This document shows, piece by piece, positions 1 through 5,242 of a stretch of 5,242 nt of DNA; position 1 is the stretch's first letter, and each line of letters opens with the position of its first letter. This stretch comes from Sphingobacteriia bacterium (GTDB taxonomy: Bacteria; Bacteroidota; Bacteroidia; Chitinophagales; Chitinophagaceae). Below the pieces are notes generated by a model. That model saw only the letters and a list, made by a program, of their open reading frames with translations, was not told the DNA's origin and did no database searches. A program made the translations under genes and the position numbers. The stretch covers positions 1 through 5,242 of the forward strand of contig RDYY01000229.1 of the NCBI GenBank assembly GCA_004293505.1. The letters run 5' to 3'.

Positions 1-213
1 GGTTTCCAAGTCAAGGGCCGACAGCAAGCTGGGCGTACCCCCACCCCAATAAATGGTTTGCAAAGGGCTTTTGGTTTCTGGTGCGCGCAACCTGATTTCT
101 GTGGCCAAACCGGCCACCATTCTCTCTTTTCCTCCCAGGTTGGTAGAGAAATGAAAATTGCAATAGTGACATGCTTTGCGACAAAAAGGAACATGGAGGT
201 AAAGGCCAGACAT
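1..213 (-). CDS. hemW: HemW, radical SAM haem chaperone (N-terminal 71 codons; C-terminal part lies outside the window)
   Basis: HemW-family proteins bind a 4Fe-4S cluster and S-adenosylmethionine and are thought to deliver haem to target proteins. They are often misannotated as oxygen-independent coproporphyrinogen oxidase. The reverse strand, read from the ATG at 213-211, begins MSGLYLHVPFC, the typical HemW/HemN opening. The radical SAM motif CRKACHYC follows at residues 11-18 (C11, C15, C18; CxxxCxxC). The next residues are NF, whereas true HemN has a fourth Cys two residues later (CxC), so HemW is the better call. The SAM-binding glycine motif GGGTPS lies at residues 57-62, at the expected distance. 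The start rests on family alignment; no in-frame ATG lies just upstream. It is divergent from the HemD-domain gene with only 35 bp between, so two tetrapyrrole genes are paired. The frame is open to the window edge, so the C-terminal HemW domain cannot be checked. Confidence 0.9.
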   Translation of the reverse strand, partial: MSGLYLHVPFCRKACHYCNFHFSTNLGGKERMVAGLATEIRLRAPETKSPLQTIYWGGGTPSLLSALDLET

Positions 214-214
214 C

Positions 215-244
215 TTGCGGACAAAAGTAGATTCTTTATTTTTG
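215..244 (+). promoter_or_regulatory. Predicted Bacteroidota-type promoter for the DUF4271-HemD gene
   Basis: TTG at 215-217 and TATTTTTG at 237-244 are separated by 19 nt. This fits the Bacteroidota sigma-ABfr consensus TTG-N17-23-TAnnTTTG exactly. The transcription start expected a few bases after the -7 box falls at about 248-251, on or next to the ATG at 249, so the transcript would be leaderless or nearly so. The -33 box overlaps the region just before the hemW start on the other strand. This is a sequence match only. Confidence 0.5.
222..229 (-). promoter_or_regulatory. Predicted -7 box for hemW
   Basis: On the minus strand the bases from 229 to 222 read TACTTTTG, a full match to TAnnTTTG, about 8 nt before the hemW ATG at 213. 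A poor -33 partner, TTC instead of TTG, lies at 253-251, 21 nt upstream. Transcription would start almost at the hemW start codon. The box lies inside the spacer of the opposing promoter, so the two may compete. The weak -33 element keeps confidence low. Confidence 0.3.
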
Positions 245-248
245 GCGC

Positions 249-1871
249 ATGAAGAAATGCGGTTGGTGCACCAGGGTCCTTTTTTTGCTCATGGGTATTT
301 TTCCTGCCCTGTCTTGGTCCGCGGGCATGGACACCACCACCTATCGCCAAATTTTGGACCACCCCTACCTGCCTTTGAAAAAACCAGCCCTGATCATGGT
401 TTCTGGTCTGGTCAACCACCCGGGAAAAGAAGAATTGTTCTACCTGATTTTGGGAATAGGGTTTTTGTTGGCCCTGATCAAAGGGGCTTTTCCCAAGTAT
501 TTCAAAAGCCTTTTCTCTTTGTTTTTTCAATCCTCACTGCGGCAAAAACAAACCCGGGAGCAAATTTCACAAGAGAACCTGGGGGCTTGGATGGTGCAAT
601 TGTTGTTTGTATTGTCCATGGGCTTGTTCATCACTTTGTTGGTGCAGTGGAAACAGTGGTCCAGCCTGCCTTTTTGGTTGCTTTTTGCTTGGTCAGCAGG
701 GTTTTTGGCTGTGTTGTACCTGGGCAAATTCCTGCTCCTGCAGTTCATTGGTTGGGTCACCCAACACCAAGCAGCTGCAGAAAAATACTTGTTTGGGGTT
801 TCCTTGGTCAACCGCATCATGGGCATCGCCATTTTACCCTTTGTACTTTTGATGGCTTTCCACACCGATCCAATTTTTTTAGAGCAAACTTTTTTGGTCG
901 CCATGGGCATGTTGGTTCTCTTGTTTGGCTACCGCTTTTTGGTCTCTTTTTCGGCCATTCGCTCCGAATTAGACCTCAATCCTGGGCATTATTTGTTGGG
1001 ACTGGTGGCTTTGGAGTGGTTACCTATGGCATTGATTTATAAGGGTTTGATGATTTATTTGGCCATGACCAAGACCGGAACCAAAACCAAAGCTGCTGCA
1101 TCCGTTACCTCATTGAAAAAAATCCTGGTCTCCCAACCCCGACCAGAAAGCGAGAAATCGCCTTATTTTGAGTTGGAACGGAAATACAAGGTTGAACTTG
1201 TCTTTCACCCCTTTATTGTCTTGGAAGGGATCCCCGCCAAAGAATTCCGCAAGCAAAAGATTGACATAGCCCAGTACACGGGCATCATTTTCACCAGCCG
1301 CAATGCCATTGATCATTTTTTTCGCATGAGCGAAGAAATGAAAGTCAGCATTGGACAGGATACCAAGTATTTCTGTATCACAGAAGCGGTGGCGCTTTAC
1401 CTGCAAAAATTCATCCTTTACCGCAAGCGCAAGGTGTTTTATGGGGCAGATGGCACCAACAAGAGCTTGTTTGATGTCATCAACAAGCACAAAGAAGCCG
1501 AGAAATTCCTCTATGTCTGCAGCGAAAACCAACAGGATTCTGAAATCGTGAACTGGTTGAAAAACCACCGTTGTGATTTTCAGTTGGGGTTCATGTACCG
1601 CAGCATCAGCAACAACATCAAACCTGTTTTGGACCAGTCTGAATTTGATGTGATTTGCTTTTTTACCCCCAGTGGCGTCAAATCCCTCTTGGACAATTGT
1701 CCTGCATTTAAGCAAAACGGAACGGTCATGACGGCTTTTGGGAGCAATACGTCCAAGGCCGTAGCCGATGCAGGTTTTAGGCTGGACATCCAAGTCCCAT
1801 CGCCCCAGAAACCCAGCATGGTAGCGGCGCTGGACCAGCACTTGAGTGCTTTGAAGTTGAACCGGAAATAA
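249..1871 (+). CDS. Fusion protein: N-terminal DUF4271-type membrane domain and C-terminal uroporphyrinogen-III synthase (HemD) domain
   Basis: This is one 540-aa frame with two parts. Residues 1-25 look like a signal peptide or anchor (Lys2, Lys3, Arg9, then a hydrophobic run). Hydrophobic helices follow at about 62-80, 113-132, 140-168, 187-205, 211-233 and 250-272, with the DUF4271-like stretch ALEWLPMALIYK at about 254-265. A polar Lys/Thr/Ala-rich linker (about 273-278) leads to a HEM4/HemD domain at about 279-535. Visible marks are KKILVSQPRPE at 280-290, IIFTSRNAIDHF at 336-347, FFTPSGVKSL at about 471-480 and FGSNTSKAVADAG at 497-509. HemD cyclises hydroxymethylbilane to uroporphyrinogen III, the branch point to haem, sirohaem and cobalamin. 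DUF4271 has no established role that I know of. From memory, the two are usually separate adjacent genes in Bacteroidota. An in-frame TAG at 228-230 rules out a farther upstream start, and the signal sequence supports the ATG at 249. An internal ATG at 1065 (codon 273) resembles a free-standing HemD start and could be used. Confidence 0.85.
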   Translation: MKKCGWCTRVLFLLMGIFPALSWSAGMDTTTYRQILDHPYLPLKKPALIMVSGLVNHPGKEELFYLILGIGFLLALIKGAFPKYFKSLFSLFFQSSLRQKQTREQISQENLGAWMVQLLFVLSMGLFITLLVQWKQWSSLPFWLLFAWSAGFLAVLYLGKFLLLQFIGWVTQHQAAAEKYLFGVSLVNRIMGIAILPFVLLMAFHTDPIFLEQTFLVAMGMLVLLFGYRFLVSFSAIRSELDLNPGHYLLGLVALEWLPMALIYKGLMIYLAMTKTGTKTKAAASVTSLKKILVSQPRPESEKSPYFELERKYKVELVFHPFIVLEGIPAKEFRKQKIDIAQYTGIIFTSRNAIDHFFRMSEEMKVSIGQDTKYFCITEAVALYLQKFILYRKRKVFYGADGTNKSLFDVINKHKEAEKFLYVCSENQQDSEIVNWLKNHRCDFQLGFMYRSISNNIKPVLDQSEFDVICFFTPSGVKSLLDNCPAFKQNGTVMTAFGSNTSKAVADAGFRLDIQVPSPQKPSMVAALDQHLSALKLNRK

Positions 1872-1964
1872 TTGCAGAAATCACCGGAATTTTCAACTTT
1901 TTTCCCCTTACTGGCGTTTTTAGCAATTGTATAACAGATCAGGCTGTAACTTGCCCTTGACAGT

Positions 1965-1989
1965 TGGGGAGCCCTTCCCCATGGCTTTT
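1965..1989 (+). terminator. Possible intrinsic terminator after the DUF4271-HemD gene
   Basis: TGGGGA at 1965-1970 and TCCCCA at 1976-1981 can form a 6-bp GC-rich stem around a 5-nt loop. A short T run (1986-1989) and an A/T-rich stretch follow. The stem lies about 93 nt after the stop codon at 1871. It is short, and the T tract is weak and set off by four bases, so it may only attenuate. If real, it separates the haem gene from the gld operon transcriptionally. Confidence 0.35.
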
Positions 1990-2012
1990 AAAATAAAACC
2001 GACGTATTTGGC

Positions 2013-2041
2013 GTTAATGCTACTTCAAGTGAATGTTAATG
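2013..2041 (+). repeat. GTTAATG direct repeat flanking a small palindrome, possible operator
   Basis: GTTAATG occurs at 2013-2019 and again at 2035-2041. The copies are 22 bp apart, about two helical turns, and the 9-nt palindrome ACTTCAAGT (2022-2030) lies between them. The block is about 80 bp before the gldK start and upstream of the predicted -7 box, where an activator could sit. Repeats of seven bases can arise by chance, and no known regulator is recognised. Confidence 0.25.
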
Positions 2042-2087
2042 TTTGAAAACCACTGCCCCACCGGCAGGGCTGAGCAGACTGAAAACC

Positions 2088-2095
2088 TATATTTG
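2088..2095 (+). promoter_or_regulatory. Predicted -7 box of a gldKLM promoter
   Basis: TATATTTG matches the Bacteroidota -7 consensus TAnnTTTG. It lies 24 nt before the ATG at 2120 and would give a 5' leader of about 20 nt. No TTG occurs at the usual 17-23 nt upstream, where the sequence is GC-rich, so an activator or a different promoter may be needed. It also fits the choice of the 2120 start: an upstream start at 2033 would lie before this promoter. Confidence 0.35.
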
Positions 2096-2119
2096 CCACT
2101 GTCAAAATCACCGCTGGTC

Positions 2120-3403
2120 ATGAAAAACCGTTTTCCAATTTTGTTTGCTGCGGCATTGTCCCTGGTGTTTTCGTCTTGTTTTTTGAACAAGAACAAAAAA
2201 GCCAAAGGAATACCGGACGATGGCCAACTCTATGGCGTGGCGCCCAGCACCAACAAGACCATGGGAGCTCCCCGCAACATGGTCTATGTGCAGCCTGGTT
2301 CCTTCCACATGGGTCCCAGTGACGAGGACATCAGCTACAACTATACCACCCGCAACCGTCAAGTGTCCATTCCTGGATTCTGGATGGATGCCACCGAAAT
2401 CACCAATAACCAATACCGCCAGTTTGTTCATTGGGTCAGGGATTCCTTGGCTTTCAAAGTATTGTTTGGGGGCGGCATCAACAAGTCGGATGATACCATG
2501 GCCGTAGACAAAAAGAAAATGGCCACTGTAAAATGGGACAAAAACACCATTGAAAAATTAAATGAACTGATTTTGGCACCAGACAACCGCTTGTATGGCA
2601 AAGCCGAAATAGATCCCGACAAATTGGTTTACCGCGTAGAGTATTTTGACTTGAACGAAGCTGCCAAAAAAGAGAATGCTGGCCAGCCCCGCAAAAATTT
2701 CAAGGTCAAGCGCGACCAAAAAGTATATCCGGATACTTTGGTTTGGATGAGGGATTTCTCTTATTCCTACAACGAGCCCATGACCCGCCGCTATTTTAAC
2801 CACCCTGCTTTTGGCAATTATCCTGTGGTGGGTGTTACTTGGAAGCAAGCTGTTGCTTTCTGTCATTGGAGAACCCATATCCAAAACCGCCACCTGAACC
2901 AACGCAACGTGGCTTTGGAAGGTGAGTACCGCTTGCCCAGTGAAGCGGAATGGGAATATGCAGCCCGTGGCGGCAGAACCAATGCCATGTACCCTTGGGG
3001 CAGCTACTATCCCCGCAACAAAAAAGGTTGTTTGTTGGCCAATTTCAAACCTGGACGGGGTAATTATGCAGAAGATGGTGCTTTCTATACCATGCCCGCC
3101 AATGCCTATTGGCCCAACGATTATGGTTTGTACAACATGGCAGGTAATGTGGCCGAATGGACAGGCTCTTATTTCTACGAAGGAGCTTACAATTTTGTCT
3201 CTGACATGAGTCCCGACATCCGCTACGATGCCAAAGAAACCGACAATCCCCGCGAAAAACGCAAAGTGGTACGGGGGGGTAGTTGGAAAGACATCGCTTA
3301 CATGATGCAAGTCAGTACCCGCAATTACGAATACCAGGATACAGCCAAATCTTACATCGGTTTTCGTTGTGTGATTGACCTGGCTCCCCGCATGAAAAAA
3401 TAA
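2120..3403 (+). CDS. gldK: GldK/PorK, T9SS and gliding-motility lipoprotein with an inactive formylglycine-generating-enzyme-like fold
   Basis: GldK (PorK) is a lipoprotein that, with GldN/PorN, forms the periplasmic ring under the outer membrane in the type IX secretion system. The 427-aa product starts with MKNRFPIL, a hydrophobic run and Cys20 (VFSSC), a lipobox-like lipoprotein signal. The frame stays open to an ATG at 2033, but the added 29 residues would bury the signal, so 2120 is chosen. An FGE/SUMF1-like domain spans about residues 54-421. It includes MVYVQPGSFHMG (54-65), GFWMDATEITNNQY (about 86-99), LPSEAEWEYAARGG (272-285), GNVAEW (342-347), VRGGSW (384-389) and IGFRC (413-417). 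A lysine-rich insertion at about 115-220 interrupts the core, as I recall for GldK proteins. The segment after VRGGSW lacks the paired catalytic cysteines of true FGE, so the role should be structural. It is the first gene of gldKLM, with gldL starting 29 nt after it. Confidence 0.93.
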   Translation: MKNRFPILFAAALSLVFSSCFLNKNKKAKGIPDDGQLYGVAPSTNKTMGAPRNMVYVQPGSFHMGPSDEDISYNYTTRNRQVSIPGFWMDATEITNNQYRQFVHWVRDSLAFKVLFGGGINKSDDTMAVDKKKMATVKWDKNTIEKLNELILAPDNRLYGKAEIDPDKLVYRVEYFDLNEAAKKENAGQPRKNFKVKRDQKVYPDTLVWMRDFSYSYNEPMTRRYFNHPAFGNYPVVGVTWKQAVAFCHWRTHIQNRHLNQRNVALEGEYRLPSEAEWEYAARGGRTNAMYPWGSYYPRNKKGCLLANFKPGRGNYAEDGAFYTMPANAYWPNDYGLYNMAGNVAEWTGSYFYEGAYNFVSDMSPDIRYDAKETDNPREKRKVVRGGSWKDIAYMMQVSTRNYEYQDTAKSYIGFRCVIDLAPRMKK

Positions 3404-3432
3404 AACCCAAACTCCCCTTAAAAACCCATTCT

Positions 3433-4179
3433 ATGGCTTCAGGTGTTTCTCCCGCAGTGAACAGAGCAGTTAACGTAGTGGTCAGCTTAGGTGCTGCCGT
3501 GGTCATTTTTGGTGCCATGGCCAAAATCCTCCACCTTTCTTGGGCCGACTGGGCCTTGAAAATTGGTCTGACCACAGAGGCGTTGATTTTCATCATCTAT
3601 GCTTTCTTGCCTCCTCCTGACATGGGCGCTCCTGCCCCTGCTGTAGTTGATGCAGGCAACCCCGCCCTCAAGACCATGGAGAAAATGTTGCAAGAAGCCG
3701 ACATCACCCCCACCAATTTGGGCAAACTGTCTGAAGGCTTCAAGAAATTAGGCAGCACCGTAGACAAGATGGGCGAAATTGGTGATGTGGTAAAATCCAC
3801 CACTGATTTTGCAGCCAAATCCAAAGAAGCCACTGCGGCCATGGGCTCTGTGTCAACTGCTTTGACTGGCGTTGCACAAAACCTTACTTCTTTTGAAAAC
3901 GCTTCTCAAGCCACCAAGGAATTCCACCTGCAAGTACAAGGCCTGACCAAAAACTTGACGGCCTTGAACACTGTATACGAATTGGAATTGCAAGAAAGCA
4001 ACAACCACCTCAAAGCCCTGAACCAGTTTTACGGCAAGCTGTCACAAGCTTCTGCCGCCATGACCAGCAGCGCAGACGATGCCATCAAAGCCAAGGAACA
4101 AATTGCAGCTTTGGCCGGCAATTTGAGCAGGCTGAACCAAGTCTATGGCAGCATGTTGAGTGCCATGCAAGGAAAATAA
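3433..4179 (+). CDS. gldL: GldL/PorL, inner-membrane motor subunit of the type IX secretion system
   Basis: GldL surrounds the GldM transmembrane helices and uses the proton gradient to drive T9SS secretion and gliding. The 248-aa product has two N-terminal transmembrane helices, at about 13-33 and 41-59, joined by a short loop. This is followed by a proline/alanine-rich stretch (60-70) and a long cytoplasmic, mostly helical region. Glu49 in TTEALIFIIYAF matches the essential membrane glutamate of flavobacterial GldL, and Lys31 and His34 match the conserved KITH-like segment. By my alignment from memory, the helix-1 tyrosine is Val17 and the second helix-2 glutamate is Leu59 here. The C-terminal half carries three copies of an LxxLNxxY motif starting at residues 175, 193 and 231. 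Ser, Thr, Ala and Gln are frequent, as in coiled coils. It lies between gldK (29 nt) and gldM (43 nt) without an obvious promoter or terminator, which fits co-transcription. Confidence 0.92.
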   Translation: MASGVSPAVNRAVNVVVSLGAAVVIFGAMAKILHLSWADWALKIGLTTEALIFIIYAFLPPPDMGAPAPAVVDAGNPALKTMEKMLQEADITPTNLGKLSEGFKKLGSTVDKMGEIGDVVKSTTDFAAKSKEATAAMGSVSTALTGVAQNLTSFENASQATKEFHLQVQGLTKNLTALNTVYELELQESNNHLKALNQFYGKLSQASAAMTSSADDAIKAKEQIAALAGNLSRLNQVYGSMLSAMQGK

Positions 4180-4222
4180 TCCCAACTACCCATTGTAAAA
4201 CTGAAGATAAACAAGCGATCTT

Positions 4223-5242
4223 ATGGCACTACCCAAGGAGCCGAGGCAGAAGATGATCAACATGATGTACCTGGTGCTGACCGCACTGTTGGCACTGAAT
4301 GTCTCTTCTGAAATACTGAATGCTTTTAAAACGGTGGACAAAAGCCTGACCACGGCAACCGGCATTGCAGAAAAAAAGAACACAGAAATATTCAAATCTT
4401 TTCAACGCAAAGTAGAAGATCCTACCACCAGGGAAAAAGCGCAACAATGGTTGCCCAAGGCCCAAAAAGCCAAAACCCTAAGCGATGATGTATTCAACTA
4501 TTTGGAATCTCTGAAAGCAGAACTGAAAAAAGAAGCAGGACTGAAAGTAGAGAACGGCAAAGAAGATTACAAAGAAGACGATTTGGAAGCAGCCACCCGC
4601 TTGTTTGTTTCTGAACCCCCTTCCGGCAAAGGCAAAGGAAAAGAATTGTACGAGAAATTGCGCAGTTTCAAAGAGCAACTCTTGGCCATTGATCCAGCCA
4701 TTGCCAAAGAAGTAGGTCCAAACCTTCCCTTGGACATTCCTGACCTGAAAGACAACAAAGCCAAATCTGACTGGGTCTACCAATTTTTTCACATGACCCC
4801 AACCGTAGCGGGCATCACCATTTTGAGCAAGTTTCAAAATGACGTAAAGAACAGTGAAGCCCAAGTGGTGGAATATTGCCACAAAGAAATTGGAGAAGTA
4901 GAATTGGTGTATGACCAATTTGAAGCCATTGCCAATGCCAATGCCAGCTATGTGATGCCCGGCGAAGAAATTGTGATCAATGCAGGTGTAGGCGCGTTCA
5001 ACAGTGCTTCCAAGCCCAATGTTTCAGTGGATGGCGCATCTGCTACACCCACACCCGAAGGCGCTTTTGAATACAAGTTCAAGCCCACCAGTTCTGGTTC
5101 TAAAATGGTGAAGATCTCATTTGTAAAACCAGATGGTACAGTAGCTTCTGTGACCAAAGAAATCAAGTACACCGTAGGTGTTCCTTCTGGATTAACTGTT
5201 TCTACCGACAAGACCAGGGTATTTTACCAAGGACTGGAAAAC
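4223..5242 (+). CDS. gldM: GldM/PorM, periplasm-spanning motor subunit of the type IX secretion system (first 340 codons; cut by the window end)
   Basis: GldM is a dimeric inner-membrane protein whose periplasmic shaft carries motor motion from GldL to the GldK/GldN ring. The frame opens at the ATG at 4223 and is still open at the window end. About 340 of roughly 515 residues are present by comparison with known family members. The N-terminus MALPKEPRQKMINMMYLVL closely follows the GldM opening. Arg8 corresponds to the conserved Arg9 of the flavobacterial protein, and a single transmembrane helix lies at about 11-29. Residues 33-221 are mostly helical and charged (domain D1). From SYVMPGEEIVINAGVGAFN (about 232-250) the pattern turns beta-rich (D2), and the last residues, from SGLTVSTDK (about 322) to VFYQGLEN, look like the start of D3. 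No Shine-Dalgarno sequence precedes the ATG, as is usual in Bacteroidota. gldN is expected downstream but cannot be seen. Confidence 0.93.
   Translation, partial: MALPKEPRQKMINMMYLVLTALLALNVSSEILNAFKTVDKSLTTATGIAEKKNTEIFKSFQRKVEDPTTREKAQQWLPKAQKAKTLSDDVFNYLESLKAELKKEAGLKVENGKEDYKEDDLEAATRLFVSEPPSGKGKGKELYEKLRSFKEQLLAIDPAIAKEVGPNLPLDIPDLKDNKAKSDWVYQFFHMTPTVAGITILSKFQNDVKNSEAQVVEYCHKEIGEVELVYDQFEAIANANASYVMPGEEIVINAGVGAFNSASKPNVSVDGASATPTPEGAFEYKFKPTSSGSKMVKISFVKPDGTVASVTKEIKYTVGVPSGLTVSTDKTRVFYQGLEN

Noticed and set aside
1..213. Annotation as HemN, coproporphyrinogen III dehydrogenase
   Set aside because: The motif is CxxxCxxC followed by NF and lacks the additional CxC cysteine of true HemN. 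The short N-terminus starting directly before the HVPFC segment also fits HemW.
58..252. 64-codon plus-strand open frame at the window start
   Set aside because: The minus strand of this stretch encodes the HemW radical SAM N-terminus with its CxxxCxxC and GGGTP motifs, so the plus-strand frame is a shadow.
215..1042. 275-codon plus-strand open frame overlapping the DUF4271 half
   Set aside because: It is out of frame with the recognisable membrane domain, rich in Phe, Gly, His and Pro without domain logic, and shows no family resemblance. It is a shadow frame.
1110..1841. 243-codon minus-strand open frame opposite the HemD domain
   Set aside because: It is the antisense shadow of a well-supported HemD coding frame, with no recognisable motif.
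2053..2067. CTGCC-CCACC-GGCAG hairpin as a terminator or riboswitch
   Set aside because: The stem is only 5 bp, no T tract follows, and nothing around it resembles a known riboswitch.
2033..2119. N-terminal extension of gldK to the ATG at 2033
   Set aside because: The extra 29 residues are polar and would bury the lipoprotein signal peptide. The start would also lie upstream of the predicted -7 box at 2088-2095.
2558..3310. 250-codon minus-strand open frame opposite gldK
   Set aside because: It is the antisense shadow of the FGE-like domain. The plus-strand motifs are unambiguous, and the minus-strand translation has no family signature.
4478..4918. 146-codon minus-strand open frame opposite gldM
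   Set aside because: It is Phe-rich because the sense strand is rich in Lys and Glu codons, a typical antisense artefact.
1..5242. CRISPR arrays, tRNA/rRNA genes, insertion sequences or attachment sites
   Set aside because: I saw no regularly spaced repeats, structured RNA gene signatures, transposase motifs or terminal inverted repeats. The window is filled by conserved housekeeping and secretion genes.

Overview
The window is ordinary chromosomal DNA of a Bacteroidota bacterium that uses the type IX secretion system (T9SS). Three features point to this phylum: a gldK-gldL-gldM run, a DUF4271 membrane domain (a family I know almost only from Bacteroidota), and promoter-like sites of the Bacteroidota TTG / TAnnTTTG type with no Shine-Dalgarno sequences. 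GC content looks moderate. The divergent motor residues in GldL suggest a Saprospiria/Chitinophagia-like lineage rather than a flavobacterium, but that is only an impression.

Layout. Positions 1-213 (minus strand) hold the first 71 codons of hemW, a radical SAM haem chaperone, cut by the window edge. A 35-bp spacer (214-248) separates it from a divergent plus-strand gene (249-1871). That gene encodes one 540-aa polypeptide: an exported or membrane-anchored N-terminal half of the DUF4271 type and a C-terminal uroporphyrinogen-III synthase (HemD) domain. A 248-bp gap (1872-2119) follows, with a terminator-like hairpin, a short direct repeat and a promoter-like box. Then come gldK (2120-3403, lipoprotein with an inactive formylglycine-generating-enzyme fold), gldL (3433-4179) and gldM (4223 to the window end, first 340 codons). 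They are closely spaced and look like one operon, with gldN expected just beyond the window.

How the genes work together. GldL and GldM form the inner-membrane, proton-driven rotary motor of the T9SS. GldM crosses the periplasm and contacts the GldK/GldN ring under the outer membrane. HemD and HemW belong to tetrapyrrole and haem metabolism, so two haem genes sit back to back beside a secretion operon.

I see no undescribed system. The points most worth checking are the DUF4271-HemD fusion, the compressed divergent promoter region that implies leaderless mRNAs, and the apparent loss in GldL of two polar transmembrane residues found in the flavobacterial protein.
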